A DNA stretch of 41,925 nt, from positions 1-41,925 of the forward strand of contig NZ_CAMLHM010000037.1 in assembly GCF_946479885.1 (NCBI RefSeq), read 5' to 3'. Made by a program: the position numbers and the translations under genes. Positions 34,906 through 41,856 of this stretch are shown here, piece after piece (within the stretch, counting starts at the first letter, position 1; every line of letters begins with the position of its first letter). The notes under the pieces were generated by a model, which saw nothing but the letters and a program-made list of their open reading frames with translations, did not search any database and was not told the DNA's origin. Source of the DNA: an uncultured Devosia sp. Its GTDB lineage: Bacteria > Pseudomonadota > Alphaproteobacteria > Rhizobiales > Devosiaceae.

Positions 34906-35544
34906 TCAGTTGATCCAGATCACCGTGCGGCTATTGGCATCGACCAGAGCCGGGCGGTCGTTGAGATAGACATAGCCGTAGTGAGAGTCGGGGATGGTCG
35001 AAATCTCGGTGCCATCGGGCAGCACATAGCCGACCACCACATCGCCCTGGGCCTCGAAGGAGGTCACGGGGTTGGCGACGGCAAAATCAGCCGCCGTCTG
35101 GGGCACCAGGTAGCCCGGCGAATACACCAGGGTGCGGGTCTGCAGATCGACGATCCAGACGCGGTCATTGGCATAGAGATAGCCGTGGGCCGGGTCGGTC
35201 TGGATGGGATAGACGGTCACCTCGGCGGGGACGACGAAGCCGATATCGGCATTGCCCTGGATGTAGATGGGCTCGACCGGGTTGGCGACGACATAGTCGA
35301 CCGTGGCCGTTTCGATGCCGGCCTCAGCGCCGATGGTGGCGCCGGCAAAGCCGCCGATGACGGCGCCGATGGGGCCACCGAGCAGGCCACCCAGCACGGC
35401 GCCGGTGGTGGCGCCACCGGTAGCGCCGATGACGGCGCCGGCTTTGGCATTGGATTCAACACCGACAACCTTGTCCTGGGCAAAGGCCGGGACTGCAGCG
35501 GCGAGCGAAAGCGCGGCCACGGAGGCCAGGAGGATCTTCTTCAT
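34906..35544 (-). CDS. Exported DUF1236-domain protein with glycine zipper
   Basis: A 212-residue protein with a signal peptide (KKILLASVAALSLAAAVPAF, cleavage after FAQ) and a glycine-rich zipper (GAVLGGLLGGPIGAVIGGFA) that probably inserts in or associates with a membrane. Two DUF1236 repeats follow: VDYVVANPVEPIYIQGNADI with VVPAEVTVYPIQ, and a similar one beginning AVANPVTSFEAQGDVVVGYV. The DYVVANP and ADFAVANP starts are clear copies of each other. The role is unknown; the family is common in Hyphomicrobiales. A terminator follows. Confidence 0.85.
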   Translation of the reverse strand: MKKILLASVAALSLAAAVPAFAQDKVVGVESNAKAGAVIGATGGATTGAVLGGLLGGPIGAVIGGFAGATIGAEAGIETATVDYVVANPVEPIYIQGNADIGFVVPAEVTVYPIQTDPAHGYLYANDRVWIVDLQTRTLVYSPGYLVPQTAADFAVANPVTSFEAQGDVVVGYVLPDGTEISTIPDSHYGYVYLNDRPALVDANSRTVIWIN

Positions 35545-35616
35545 TTTTATTGTCCTTTCACGAACTGGCCGAGGGCATCACTCTTTGCGAGTGGGCCGGA
35601 CCATTCATTGCGGAGC

Positions 35617-35695
35617 GCGACCCTGGAGGGATCGCAAACGCGACCCTGGGGGATCGCAAACGCGACCCTGGGGATCGCAAACGCGACCTTGGGGG
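35617..35695. repeat. Short tandem repeat, about 22 bp, four units
   Basis: Units share GCGACCCTGG and GATCGCAAAC and are 23, 22 and 21 bases long (35617-35639, 35640-35661, 35662-35682), each shorter by one base in the G run; a fourth partial and variant unit follows from 35683. They lie in the 244-base gap between the DUF1236 and glutathione peroxidase genes. Each unit holds GCGA and TCGC as short inverted arms. Confidence 0.85.
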
Positions 35696-35788
35696 TTCAC
35701 GCCATTTCCGCCCCGTGAGCTGACAACGGGAGTATAGGTCCTTCGTTCCGGACGAGGATAAGTGGGGTCGCCCGGTGTGGCCGATGGG

Positions 35789-36253
35789 CTACAGCTGGGC
35801 CTCTATGGCTGGCGCGAGCGCAGCCGGCTGGGTATCAGGGGTGAAGCGGGCGACCACCTGGCCGTCGCGGCCGACCAGGAACTTGGCGAAGTTCCACTCG
35901 ACATCGCCCGGCTCGGCCTGCTTGAGCCAGCCGTAAAGCGGGTGCTGGCCCGGGCCGTTGACCTCGAGCTTGCCGAACAGGGGAAAGCTCACGCCGAAAT
36001 TGATCTCGCAGAATTCGGCGATCTCGCCGGCCGCGCCCGGCTCCTGGCTGCCGAACTGGTTGCAGGGAAAGCCCAGCACAACCAGGCCCTGCGGCCCATA
36101 TTGGCGCCACAGCGCTTCGAGCCCGCCATATTGCGGGGTGTGGCCGCATTGGCTGGCGGTGTTGACCACCAGCACGACCTTGCCGGCATAGGCAGAGAGC
36201 GGCTGGGTCGTGCCATCAAGGCGCGGCATGGCGAAATCGGCGAGCGTGGTCAT
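35789..36253 (-). CDS. Glutathione peroxidase family protein (Cys form)
   Basis: A 154-residue protein with the peroxidatic cysteine C36 in VNTASQCGHTPQY, the second family block VLGFPCNQFGSQEPG, and a third, VEWNFAKFLVGRDG, with the Trp and Asn of the active site. It reduces hydroperoxides with thioredoxin or glutathione as electron donor; Cys-type members usually prefer thioredoxin. No signal peptide. Only 8 bases separate its ATG from the stop of the small gene upstream, so the two are probably cotranscribed. Confidence 0.93.
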   Translation of the reverse strand: MTTLADFAMPRLDGTTQPLSAYAGKVVLVVNTASQCGHTPQYGGLEALWRQYGPQGLVVLGFPCNQFGSQEPGAAGEIAEFCEINFGVSFPLFGKLEVNGPGQHPLYGWLKQAEPGDVEWNFAKFLVGRDGQVVARFTPDTQPAALAPAIEAQL

Positions 36254-36261
36254 GGAACGGA

Positions 36262-36456
36262 TCAGTTGGTGAGAGGGCGCAGATCGGATTCGGCGACGAT
36301 GCGCAAATGGCTCTCGGCCTTGGCCTGGACGCGATATTGCACGGCATGGCCCTCATAGGGCAGCAAAGCCATGATTTCGCACTGGCCGGCCTTGCGCGTG
36401 CTGCTGCCGCGATTGGGCAGCAAATCGAGGGTCTCGCCGATCTTGTATTTATGCAT
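36262..36456 (-). CDS. Small conserved-looking protein of unknown function
   Basis: A 64-residue basic protein (MHKYKIGETLDLLPNRGSST, then CEIMALLPYEGHAVQYRVQA and ESDLRPLTN) without signal or membrane segment. The layout KIGETLDLLPN ... YRVQ fits a small beta-rich domain. It lies 8 bases upstream of the glutathione peroxidase gene in the same direction. A short hairpin at 36494-36510 precedes it. Confidence 0.6.
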   Translation of the reverse strand: MHKYKIGETLDLLPNRGSSTRKAGQCEIMALLPYEGHAVQYRVQAKAESHLRIVAESDLRPLTN

Positions 36457-36483
36457 GGGGCCGGGCTCCGTTCCTGTCAGGAC

Positions 36484-36510
36484 GAGGAAAATCCGGCCCT
36501 TGGAGGGCCG
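36484..36510 (-). terminator. Probable terminator of the exported protein gene at 36592-36984
   Basis: On the minus strand CGGCCC (36510-36505) pairs with GGGCCG (36499-36494) and is followed by GATTTTCC. It lies between the stop of the exported-protein gene and the start of the 64-residue gene. The T-run is short. Confidence 0.55.
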
Positions 36511-36591
36511 TTATACACCAAACGCGGCCCAGCGGGGATTTATCGGCCGGCCGGGGCGCAGACCCTCGCCGCCGGGCGAGCCAGCCTTCGG

Positions 36592-36984
36592 CTAGCCGCC
36601 GGTATAGACCGAGAGCGAATTGCGGTAGATGTCGACGCAGATATAGGGGTAGCCGCGCACGATCTTGCGGGCCAGGCCCGGCTCGATATTGCCATTGTCG
36701 AACATGGATGGAATGCGCTCGCGCGCCGCTGTGGTGTCGAAGGTATTGTCGCCATAGTCATCGGCATCGGGCGTGCCGAAACGGTGCCAGTTGGCGCGGT
36801 CCTGCCGCAGGATGGAGCCGGCATCGGAGAGCGGGTAGCCATCGGAGGCATATTTGTCATTGTCGGAAATCTGCGCGCAATAGCTGTCGATGGGCTGGCC
36901 CTGTGCAAGGGCTGGCAGCGCGGTGGCAAGGCTGGCGCCAACCAGGGCGGCGGCAAGGGCGATCGACGAGACAATGGCACGCAT
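36592..36984 (-). CDS. Exported protein of unknown function
   Basis: ATG at 36984 begins a signal peptide (VSSIALAAALVGASLATALP, cleavage near LAQ at residue 28); the upstream frame is unrelated. The mature part of about 102 residues has IDSYCAQISDNDKYASDGYP, and ARKIVRGYPYICVDIYRNSL near the end, with two cysteines. I do not recognise the family. No partner gene is evident. Confidence 0.65.
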   Translation of the reverse strand: MRAIVSSIALAAALVGASLATALPALAQGQPIDSYCAQISDNDKYASDGYPLSDAGSILRQDRANWHRFGTPDADDYGDNTFDTTAARERIPSMFDNGNIEPGLARKIVRGYPYICVDIYRNSLSVYTGG

Positions 36985-37340
36985 TTGAGTGGTTCCCCCG
37001 AGGCCGCATGCGACGGCCGCTGCTATCGGTAATGCAGAATGAGCAGGCAAGGAAGGCCCCTCGCCCGCGGAGGGTGTGACCTTGCGCCGGACGGCGCGGG
37101 CGCCTCCGGTTGCTCAAGTATAGGCGGACCCCGAGACGGCTTTCGCCTCTGAGTATTTTAAGTAGTGAGACGACAACCGTCTCGGGGCGTCCGGTTTTCT
37201 GCCATTCGCTGGGATCGGTGCCCAACGCTCGCAAGCGCCGACCCAGCTCTTTGACCCGCATTGGTGGCTTGCCCATGCGCCCGGCCCACCCCGCCACTGT
37301 CGCCTGCAGGCCGCCCGCGCGGGGATGGATGGCGAGGAGT
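36985..37340. other. Gap without a convincing gene; holds an inverted repeat and a possible gene remnant
   Basis: CCCCGAGACGG (37129-37139) and CCGTCTCGGGG (37177-37187) form an 11-bp inverted repeat around a 37-base AT-richer loop; a third GAGACG lies at 37167-37172. On the minus strand an in-frame ATG at 37276 opens a reading frame whose first part (MGKPPMRVKELGRRLRALG, then TVVVSLLKILRGESRLGVRL) looks protein-like, but the frame then runs on into the signal peptide region of the exported-protein gene. It may be a remnant or a short gene. Confidence 0.4.
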
Positions 37341-37901
37341 TTACTCGAGCCGGCGGATATGGGGATAAGTCTGGCGCGCCTCGACCTCGATCTCGGCCAC
37401 GGGCCTGCCCTGCCGCGCGGCGCGCCCGGCGGCAAAGCCCGCCTCGAAATCGCCTGCCCGCCGCTGGTCGATGCGCTTGGCCAGGGCTTCGCGAATGCTC
37501 ACGCCACCATGCGTGGTCAGCGGCGGCGGCAGTTGCGGGCGCAGCCGCATGATGGGTAGAGCCTCGCCGCCGACACGCCAGCAACGGCAGGCCTTGCCCG
37601 CATCCCAGAAACTGTGGCCGGTCTCCCAGGCCTCGAGCCCGGCCAGCGCCTGGCCGAGCTGCACGACCAGCCCCATCAGCTCAGGCGCCGCCACCGGCAG
37701 GCGCATGCGCTTCTGCGGCAGGAAGGGCGCGCTATTGGCCAGCAGCCCTTCGGCGGCAATGCGCAGCGGCTCGGAAACTGACGTGGCGGGGTGCTTGCTG
37801 GCGAGTGTCAAGACATCGCGGTGCAGAGCCGTCAGCGCCAGCCACAGCGCCTCGTGGCGCAGCGCCAGGTTATGGGTGGTTTTGGGCGGCTGATGGGCCA
37901 T
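37341..37901 (-). CDS. Protein of unknown function, paralogue of the gene at 41287-41856
   Basis: A 186-residue protein starting at 37901 with AGGAG 11 bases upstream. No signal peptide or membrane helix. Residues 15-100 (RHEALWLALTALHRDVLTLA through AGLEAWETGHSFWD) match residues 41-126 of the other copy at about 55 of 86 positions by eye. The C-terminal half (from GKACRCWRVGGEALP) is not shared; it is basic (AKRIDQRRAGDFEAGFAAGR). Upstream lies a direct repeat that also precedes the other copy. I do not recognise the family. Confidence 0.65.
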   Translation of the reverse strand: MAHQPPKTTHNLALRHEALWLALTALHRDVLTLASKHPATSVSEPLRIAAEGLLANSAPFLPQKRMRLPVAAPELMGLVVQLGQALAGLEAWETGHSFWDAGKACRCWRVGGEALPIMRLRPQLPPPLTTHGGVSIREALAKRIDQRRAGDFEAGFAAGRAARQGRPVAEIEVEARQTYPHIRRLE

Positions 37902-37980
37902 GGCGCATGCTCCTGTGACGGATGGAGCAGGCGATTATGCGGGCGGGTGGAGGAGCGGGGACAAGTTTGCCGGAATCGGC

Positions 37981-38116
37981 GCAGCCTGCCCCGCAGGCTG
38001 GCCTTAAGCGCCGGGCGCGAAAGGGGGCTGGCTGGTTTGTGTGGTCATGGTTTTTCCTGTTCCGGCGGGATGCCGGAGGGAGAGGGTAAGGCGGGGTGGA
38101 GGGCCGGGGATTAGTT
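37981..38116. repeat. Direct repeat, copy A (about 136 bp)
   Basis: This stretch is nearly identical to 41789-41925. Shared landmarks are GCAGCCTGCCCCGCAGGCTG, the sequence GGTCATGGTTTTTCCTGT, GGCGGGATGCCGGA, and GAGAGGGTAAGGCGGGGTGG at the end. Both copies stand in the same orientation just upstream (on the minus strand) of the paralogous genes. It includes a small hairpin and a start codon with ribosome site (ACAGGAAAAACCATG on the minus strand). The right-hand copy may continue beyond the window. Confidence 0.9.
38004..38048 (-). CDS. 14-codon leader-like reading frame in repeat copy A
   Basis: ATG at 38048 after AGGAAAAACC reads MTTQTSQPPFAPGA and then stops with TAA. In repeat copy B the same frame continues: GGCGCTCAAGGCC there becomes GGCGCTTAAGGCC here, one base changing a glutamine codon to a stop. 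The frame may be a relic of an N-terminal extension or a short translated leader. Low confidence as a real gene. Confidence 0.35.
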   Translation of the reverse strand: MTTQTSQPPFAPGA

Positions 38117-38141
38117 TCTAGATCGCGAGAGGCTTTGTTGC

Positions 38142-39182
38142 TCAAACCCCGCGGATGATTGGCTTCCAGTACGCGTTCAGGAAGTCAACGCAGGTCATTG
38201 GTTCCAGCGTGACTGCTTCCACCACCGACTGATTAGGTCCCATGGCCTCCAAAATGTCCTGCTCGATGACACGCTGGTTGGCTTTGGATACACCAAAACT
38301 AGTGCCATAAACGACGCGGCTGCCCGCGGTTTCCAAGGACATGAGCTCCATGTTCATATCTCCAAAGGAAAATCCAAGGTAGACTACCACCTCCGCCTCC
38401 GAGAGCAGCTTGCGCATAGCGAAAAGCACGTCGTCGCTCTCCACCCTCTCCGTAAAGGTTCGAATCTGAGCAGCCACTAACGGCAGCTTAGTGGAGTGGA
38501 TGTGCTCTCCAAAAGCGATGCCACCCTCGGCCGTGCTCGGAAGTTTGCCCACCTGCCCATACGGGTGAATAATTGATAAACGAGACATCAACAACTCGGC
38601 ATCTTTAGCGCTTAGCCCTAAATAACTTTGCAGAGAATGATGCAAGTACCTCTCGATGCATCTATCATAATTAAATGTTATGATTGATACGTTGTCGAAT
38701 ACATCTGATATATCCCTTCGAACAGACCGCTCCAACAACATCTTCACGAAAACCGAATGCCAAGTTTCCTTAAGTTCACTAAATTCAATCAGATCTCTCT
38801 GACCCTCGTCCCGATGAAATATGGCTGAGTTGCGCTCGGCTTCCAGAATAGCCGCAGCAATCCCCAGTTTACCCATGAGGGTAATGTTCTTGTCATGGCC
38901 GTGGGTGTGGAGAAAATTGTCAATGGAAATTGCCTGAGACATGCCGCGAGAGATGGCCTGTCCAGCACGAAACATGGGATTAGGATCTCGTTCCTTCTGT
39001 TGCTCCAGAATGGACTTGACGGCCCAGTATACGTCGTTGTCTCCACCTGTCGGACTGTACCCATCAGGGAAAGTAAATTTTACTCGTCCGCCAATGTTAC
39101 TTGCGAGCTCAGATCCCATCGGCAAGCCAAGTTCGCGGCTGCCGCCCGCACCAACTACGAAGACCGTACGACGCTCAAACAT
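38142..39182 (-). CDS. SIR2-like domain protein, candidate NAD-consuming defence effector
   Basis: A 346-residue protein with the SIR2-like nucleotide-fold pattern: GAGGSRELGLPMG (11-23), SIDNFL (86-91), TFNYDRCIERYL (169-180), IHPYG (205-209) and YLGFSFGDMNMEL (268-280). These match the blocks of the SIR2_2 group, in which the Asn of the N-Y-D block (N171) and the His of the later block (H206) are catalytic; members are NAD-hydrolysing effectors in antiphage systems. No other domain is seen, so it is a stand-alone form. Base composition is visibly AT-richer than the neighbours (many AAT, TTA, ATA codons around 38560-38900), suggesting transfer. It is divergent from the HNH gene across 119 bases. 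Confidence 0.75.
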   Translation of the reverse strand: MFERRTVFVVGAGGSRELGLPMGSELASNIGGRVKFTFPDGYSPTGGDNDVYWAVKSILEQQKERDPNPMFRAGQAISRGMSQAISIDNFLHTHGHDKNITLMGKLGIAAAILEAERNSAIFHRDEGQRDLIEFSELKETWHSVFVKMLLERSVRRDISDVFDNVSIITFNYDRCIERYLHHSLQSYLGLSAKDAELLMSRLSIIHPYGQVGKLPSTAEGGIAFGEHIHSTKLPLVAAQIRTFTERVESDDVLFAMRKLLSEAEVVVYLGFSFGDMNMELMSLETAGSRVVYGTSFGVSKANQRVIEQDILEAMGPNQSVVEAVTLEPMTCVDFLNAYWKPIIRGV

Positions 39183-39301
39183 AGATCGCTCTATCCGAAT
39201 TCAGCCAAATTGAGCCATAGTGCTCGACCGATTCCTGGTCCCAATCAATGCACTAAACGCATACCGCTTGTGGCAGCGACATCGAGATATGGGGCAGCGC
39301 C

Positions 39302-40201
39302 TTGGCATTCGCCGTTTTTATCCACCGAGCGGATTCGATCTATGACGATAGCCCGGCGGAACGATACCAGTTCCCGGCCCCGTATCTTGAGCGTGCTTCT
39401 GCCTGCGTGGGCGACTGGATCGTCTACTACGAACCGGTGAAGGTTCGTGGATCAAAGGGCTACTACGCCATTGCGCGGGTTTCGCAGATCGTTCCCGATC
39501 CTTCTTCCCCGCGCATGTACCTGGCTTTGATTGAACCCGGCAGCTACCTTGAGTTTCCTAATCCTGTGCCATTCGACGATGGCACTGGTCTAGTGGAGCG
39601 GGGGCTGCTGAACGAACAAGGTCGCATATCGGGAAGGGCGCAGGCGGCCGTGCGACCCATCTCGCCGCAGGATTTCGACCGCGTTCTAGAGCGCGGTTTG
39701 GCCGAGGATCAGCCGTTGCTTCCGCGGGTTGGCACGCCGGAGGCGCCCCTGCAGTTCGATGAGGCGCGGGCGCCGTTTGCCTACGAGCAGGAGCGCGAGC
39801 GCGTTGCGGCGATGACAACGCGTGTCGTGCGGGACCGAGTGTTTCGCCGCGTCGTGCTGCGCGCTTACGGCGAACGCTGTGGGGTGACCGGGTTGAAGCT
39901 CATCAATGGTGGCGGGCGCGCCGAAGTGGCGGCGGCGCATATTCGGCCGGTGGAGCAGAACGGACCAGATATCATCAACAATGGCGTTGCGCTGTCTGGG
40001 ACCGCGCATTGGATGTTTGATCGAGGGCTCATCGGGTTCAGTGATGATCTGGAGATCATGGTGTCGCGGCAGGTGAATGACCGCGATGGGGTTGAGAGCT
40101 TGATCAACAAGACTGGCCGATTGATTGGGCCCCTTGCGGCGCGAGATCGGCCGCACCCTGCGTTTTTGAATTGGCACCGAGAGAACTGTTTTAAGCGGTG
40201 A
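39302..40201 (+). CDS. HNH endonuclease with an N-terminal PUA/SRA-like domain
   Basis: The TTG at 39302 is the only good start in this frame, with GGGGCAG about 5 bases upstream. The 299-residue protein has a C-terminal HNH_2-type nuclease: ERCGVTGLKLINGGGRAEVA, H213 in AAAHIRPVEQ, N227 in INNGVALSG and H236 in GTAHWMFDRG. The N-terminal 95 residues (VFIHRADSIYDDSPAERYQF, then CVGDWIVYYEPVKVRGSKGY) look like the EVE/PUA-type small-domain class used to recognise modified bases. That combination resembles modification-dependent restriction enzymes, but similar HNH proteins are also widespread in rhizobia without a known role. Confidence 0.8.
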   Translation: MAFAVFIHRADSIYDDSPAERYQFPAPYLERASACVGDWIVYYEPVKVRGSKGYYAIARVSQIVPDPSSPRMYLALIEPGSYLEFPNPVPFDDGTGLVERGLLNEQGRISGRAQAAVRPISPQDFDRVLERGLAEDQPLLPRVGTPEAPLQFDEARAPFAYEQERERVAAMTTRVVRDRVFRRVVLRAYGERCGVTGLKLINGGGRAEVAAAHIRPVEQNGPDIINNGVALSGTAHWMFDRGLIGFSDDLEIMVSRQVNDRDGVESLINKTGRLIGPLAARDRPHPAFLNWHRENCFKR

Positions 40202-40637
40202 GTTCGCCTCAGCCCGGACGGCCCTCCCCTTGAAGGGGGAGGTTGGGAGGGGGTGGGCCACACGCACTGGACTCGCGGAGAGATACCCCCACCCTGCTCG
40301 ATTCCACGGACTTAGCTCACGCTAAGTCCTATCTCGCTTCCCTCCCCGCAAGGGGGAGGGTGGGTGCCGACGGATGGGCTGGTGGAGCCTGAGGCATTTC
40401 GGAGTGGATCCTGGCCAGCGCCGGGATGACATCGGGGTTGGGGTTGGCCGGGACAAGCCGCGTGGCCCGACCCGGCGCGTGGGAGGATGACATCACCCTC
40501 CGCGCCTGCCACGATGCTCCTCTCGTTCATCATCAGGACGCAATGGCGTGTTGGGTTGGGCGGGGGCGCCGGGGCTCGGCATTCATGGCGGGCCGGACGG
40601 CGCGGCTCTATCTTTTTCAAACCAAGGGAATTGCACG
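40202..40637. repeat. Gap with an inverted pair of GC-rich repeats and an 8-bp palindrome
   Basis: CCCTCCCCTTGAAGGGGGAG (near 40222-40241) faces CCTCCCCGCAAGGGGGAGGG (near 40341-40360), the same repeat family as 32566-32703. Between them lies GACTTAGC (40309-40316) with GCTAAGTC (40321-40328). Past 40400 a further unit reads GGATCCTGGCCAGCGCCGGG. No gene is seen between the HNH stop and the OsmC start. Confidence 0.65.
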
Positions 40638-41063
40638 ATGAAGCGCAGCGCGACGGCGAAATGGAATGGGTCACTGACCGAGGGCAATGGCACGCTGGAC
40701 AGCCTCAGCGGCGCGCTCAAAGCCCTGCCCTATACGTTCAAGGGGCGCTTTGTCGATGAAAGCGGCCAATCGGGCACCAACCCGGAAGAGCTGATTGCGG
40801 CGGCGCATGCCGGGTGCTTTGCCATGCAGTTTGCCCATTTCCTGGCAGAAAACGGCACGACGGCAACGCAATTGCAGGTGTCGGCGGTGGTGGAGCTGAT
40901 CCCGGGGACCGGGATTACCAGCAGCGCGCTCACCGTGACCGGCCAGGTGCCCGGGCTCGACGCGGCCAAGTTCGTCGAAATCGCCGAGCGGGCCAAGACC
41001 GCCTGCCCGGTCTCCAACGCGCTGGGGGCGCTGACGATTACGCTGGATGCCAAGCTCGGGTGA
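40638..41063 (+). CDS. OsmC/Ohr-family organic hydroperoxide peroxidase
   Basis: ATG at 40638 follows AAGGGAA by 7 bases; a longer frame upstream is not family sequence. The 141-residue protein has the two catalytic cysteines: C60 in AAAHAGCFAMQFAHFLAE and C123 in AKTACPVSNALG, as in OsmC. It reduces organic hydroperoxides, probably with lipoylated proteins as reductant. Adjacent genes are unrelated. Confidence 0.9.
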   Translation: MKRSATAKWNGSLTEGNGTLDSLSGALKALPYTFKGRFVDESGQSGTNPEELIAAAHAGCFAMQFAHFLAENGTTATQLQVSAVVELIPGTGITSSALTVTGQVPGLDAAKFVEIAERAKTACPVSNALGALTITLDAKLG

Positions 41064-41080
41064 GTGCTCGCTGCCGGCGG

Positions 41081-41401
41081 CTAGCGCGGCTGGCAGATGA
41101 AGCGGGTGGGGCGGACTTCGTTGAAATGGCCGGGGCCCTTGCCGTCGAGATCGCAGGCGATCTTGTCGGCGGTCTTGGCGCCGAGGCTATAATTGCAGCT
41201 GAAGGTCTGCAGCGGGCGCTCGCCGGTGACGGTATATTGGCAGGATGCCGTGCAGGCATATTTGCCGTCGCCGCTATTGGACACCGTCAGGACCAGGCTG
41301 GATTTGTCGGCGTTGAAGCCGCATTGGGCCGCGGGCGCATCAATGGCGAAGGCGGCAGGCAGGCTGGCCAGCGTGAACAGGGCGATGGCGGCGGCGCGCA
41401 A
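41081..41401 (-). CDS. Small exported cysteine-containing protein
   Basis: A TTG at 41401 gives a signal peptide right at the start (RAAAIALFTLASLPAAFA), with GAGGGG about 13 bases upstream; the alternative TTG at 41461 adds 20 residues that fit no signal. The mature part of about 87 residues has six cysteines (AAQCGF, YACTASCQYT, FSCNYS, KIACDL, RFICQP), which should form disulfides. I do not recognise the family. It converges with osmC (17-base gap). Its start lies inside the 3' tail of the truncated paralogue gene. Confidence 0.65.
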   Translation of the reverse strand: MRAAAIALFTLASLPAAFAIDAPAAQCGFNADKSSLVLTVSNSGDGKYACTASCQYTVTGERPLQTFSCNYSLGAKTADKIACDLDGKGPGHFNEVRPTRFICQPR

Positions 41402-41856
41402 GAGCGTGTGTATTCCCCTCGGATGTGGCGGCACAAAAGCAGAATTGTGCCGCCGGGACAATGGGATGGGCGCTGCTCGTCCCAGGTCGTGTGGCGCGAT
41501 TCCCAGGCTTCGAGCGCCGCCAGGGCTTGGCCGAGCTGGGCGGCAAGACCCATGAGATCAGGCGCGGCCACCGGCAGGCGCTCGCCCCTCTGGCGGATGA
41601 ACGGGGCGCAATCGCTGAGCAGGCCCTCCGCGCTGATGCGCAGGGCATCGGAGACATCAGCATTGGGCTTCTTGGCGCCGAGGGCCACGGTATCCTTGTG
41701 CAGGGCGGCAAGGCTCAACCACAGCGCCTCGTGCCGCTCGGCCATTGGCCTGGTGGTATGGCCCTCACGCGGTGGCGGATTTCCGGGCGCAGCCTGCCCC
41801 GCAGGCTGGCCTTGAGCGCCGGGCGCGAAAGGCGGGTGGCTGTTTTGTGTGGTCAT
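41287..41856 (-). pseudogene. Probable 3'-truncated paralogue of the gene at 37341-37901
   Basis: ATG at 41856 opens a 189-codon frame with an N-terminal proline- and glycine-rich segment (PPFAPGAQGQPAGQAAPGNP), then residues 41-126 matching the paralogue at about 64 percent by eye. Homology stops at codon 126, near 41479, after AALEAWESRHTTWD. The remaining 63 codons are low-complexity (many Pro, Ser, Arg) and overlap the exported-protein gene by more than 100 bases, so they look like read-out in a foreign frame. The intact N-terminal part could still be a real short protein. Confidence 0.55.

Noticed and set aside
35617..35695. CRISPR array
   Set aside because: Units are contiguous and vary in length with no unique spacers, so this is a simple tandem repeat.
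37110..37559. A rightward frame across the gap and the unknown gene at 37341-37901
   Set aside because: It overlaps a better-supported gene with a duplicated paralogue and shows no family pattern.
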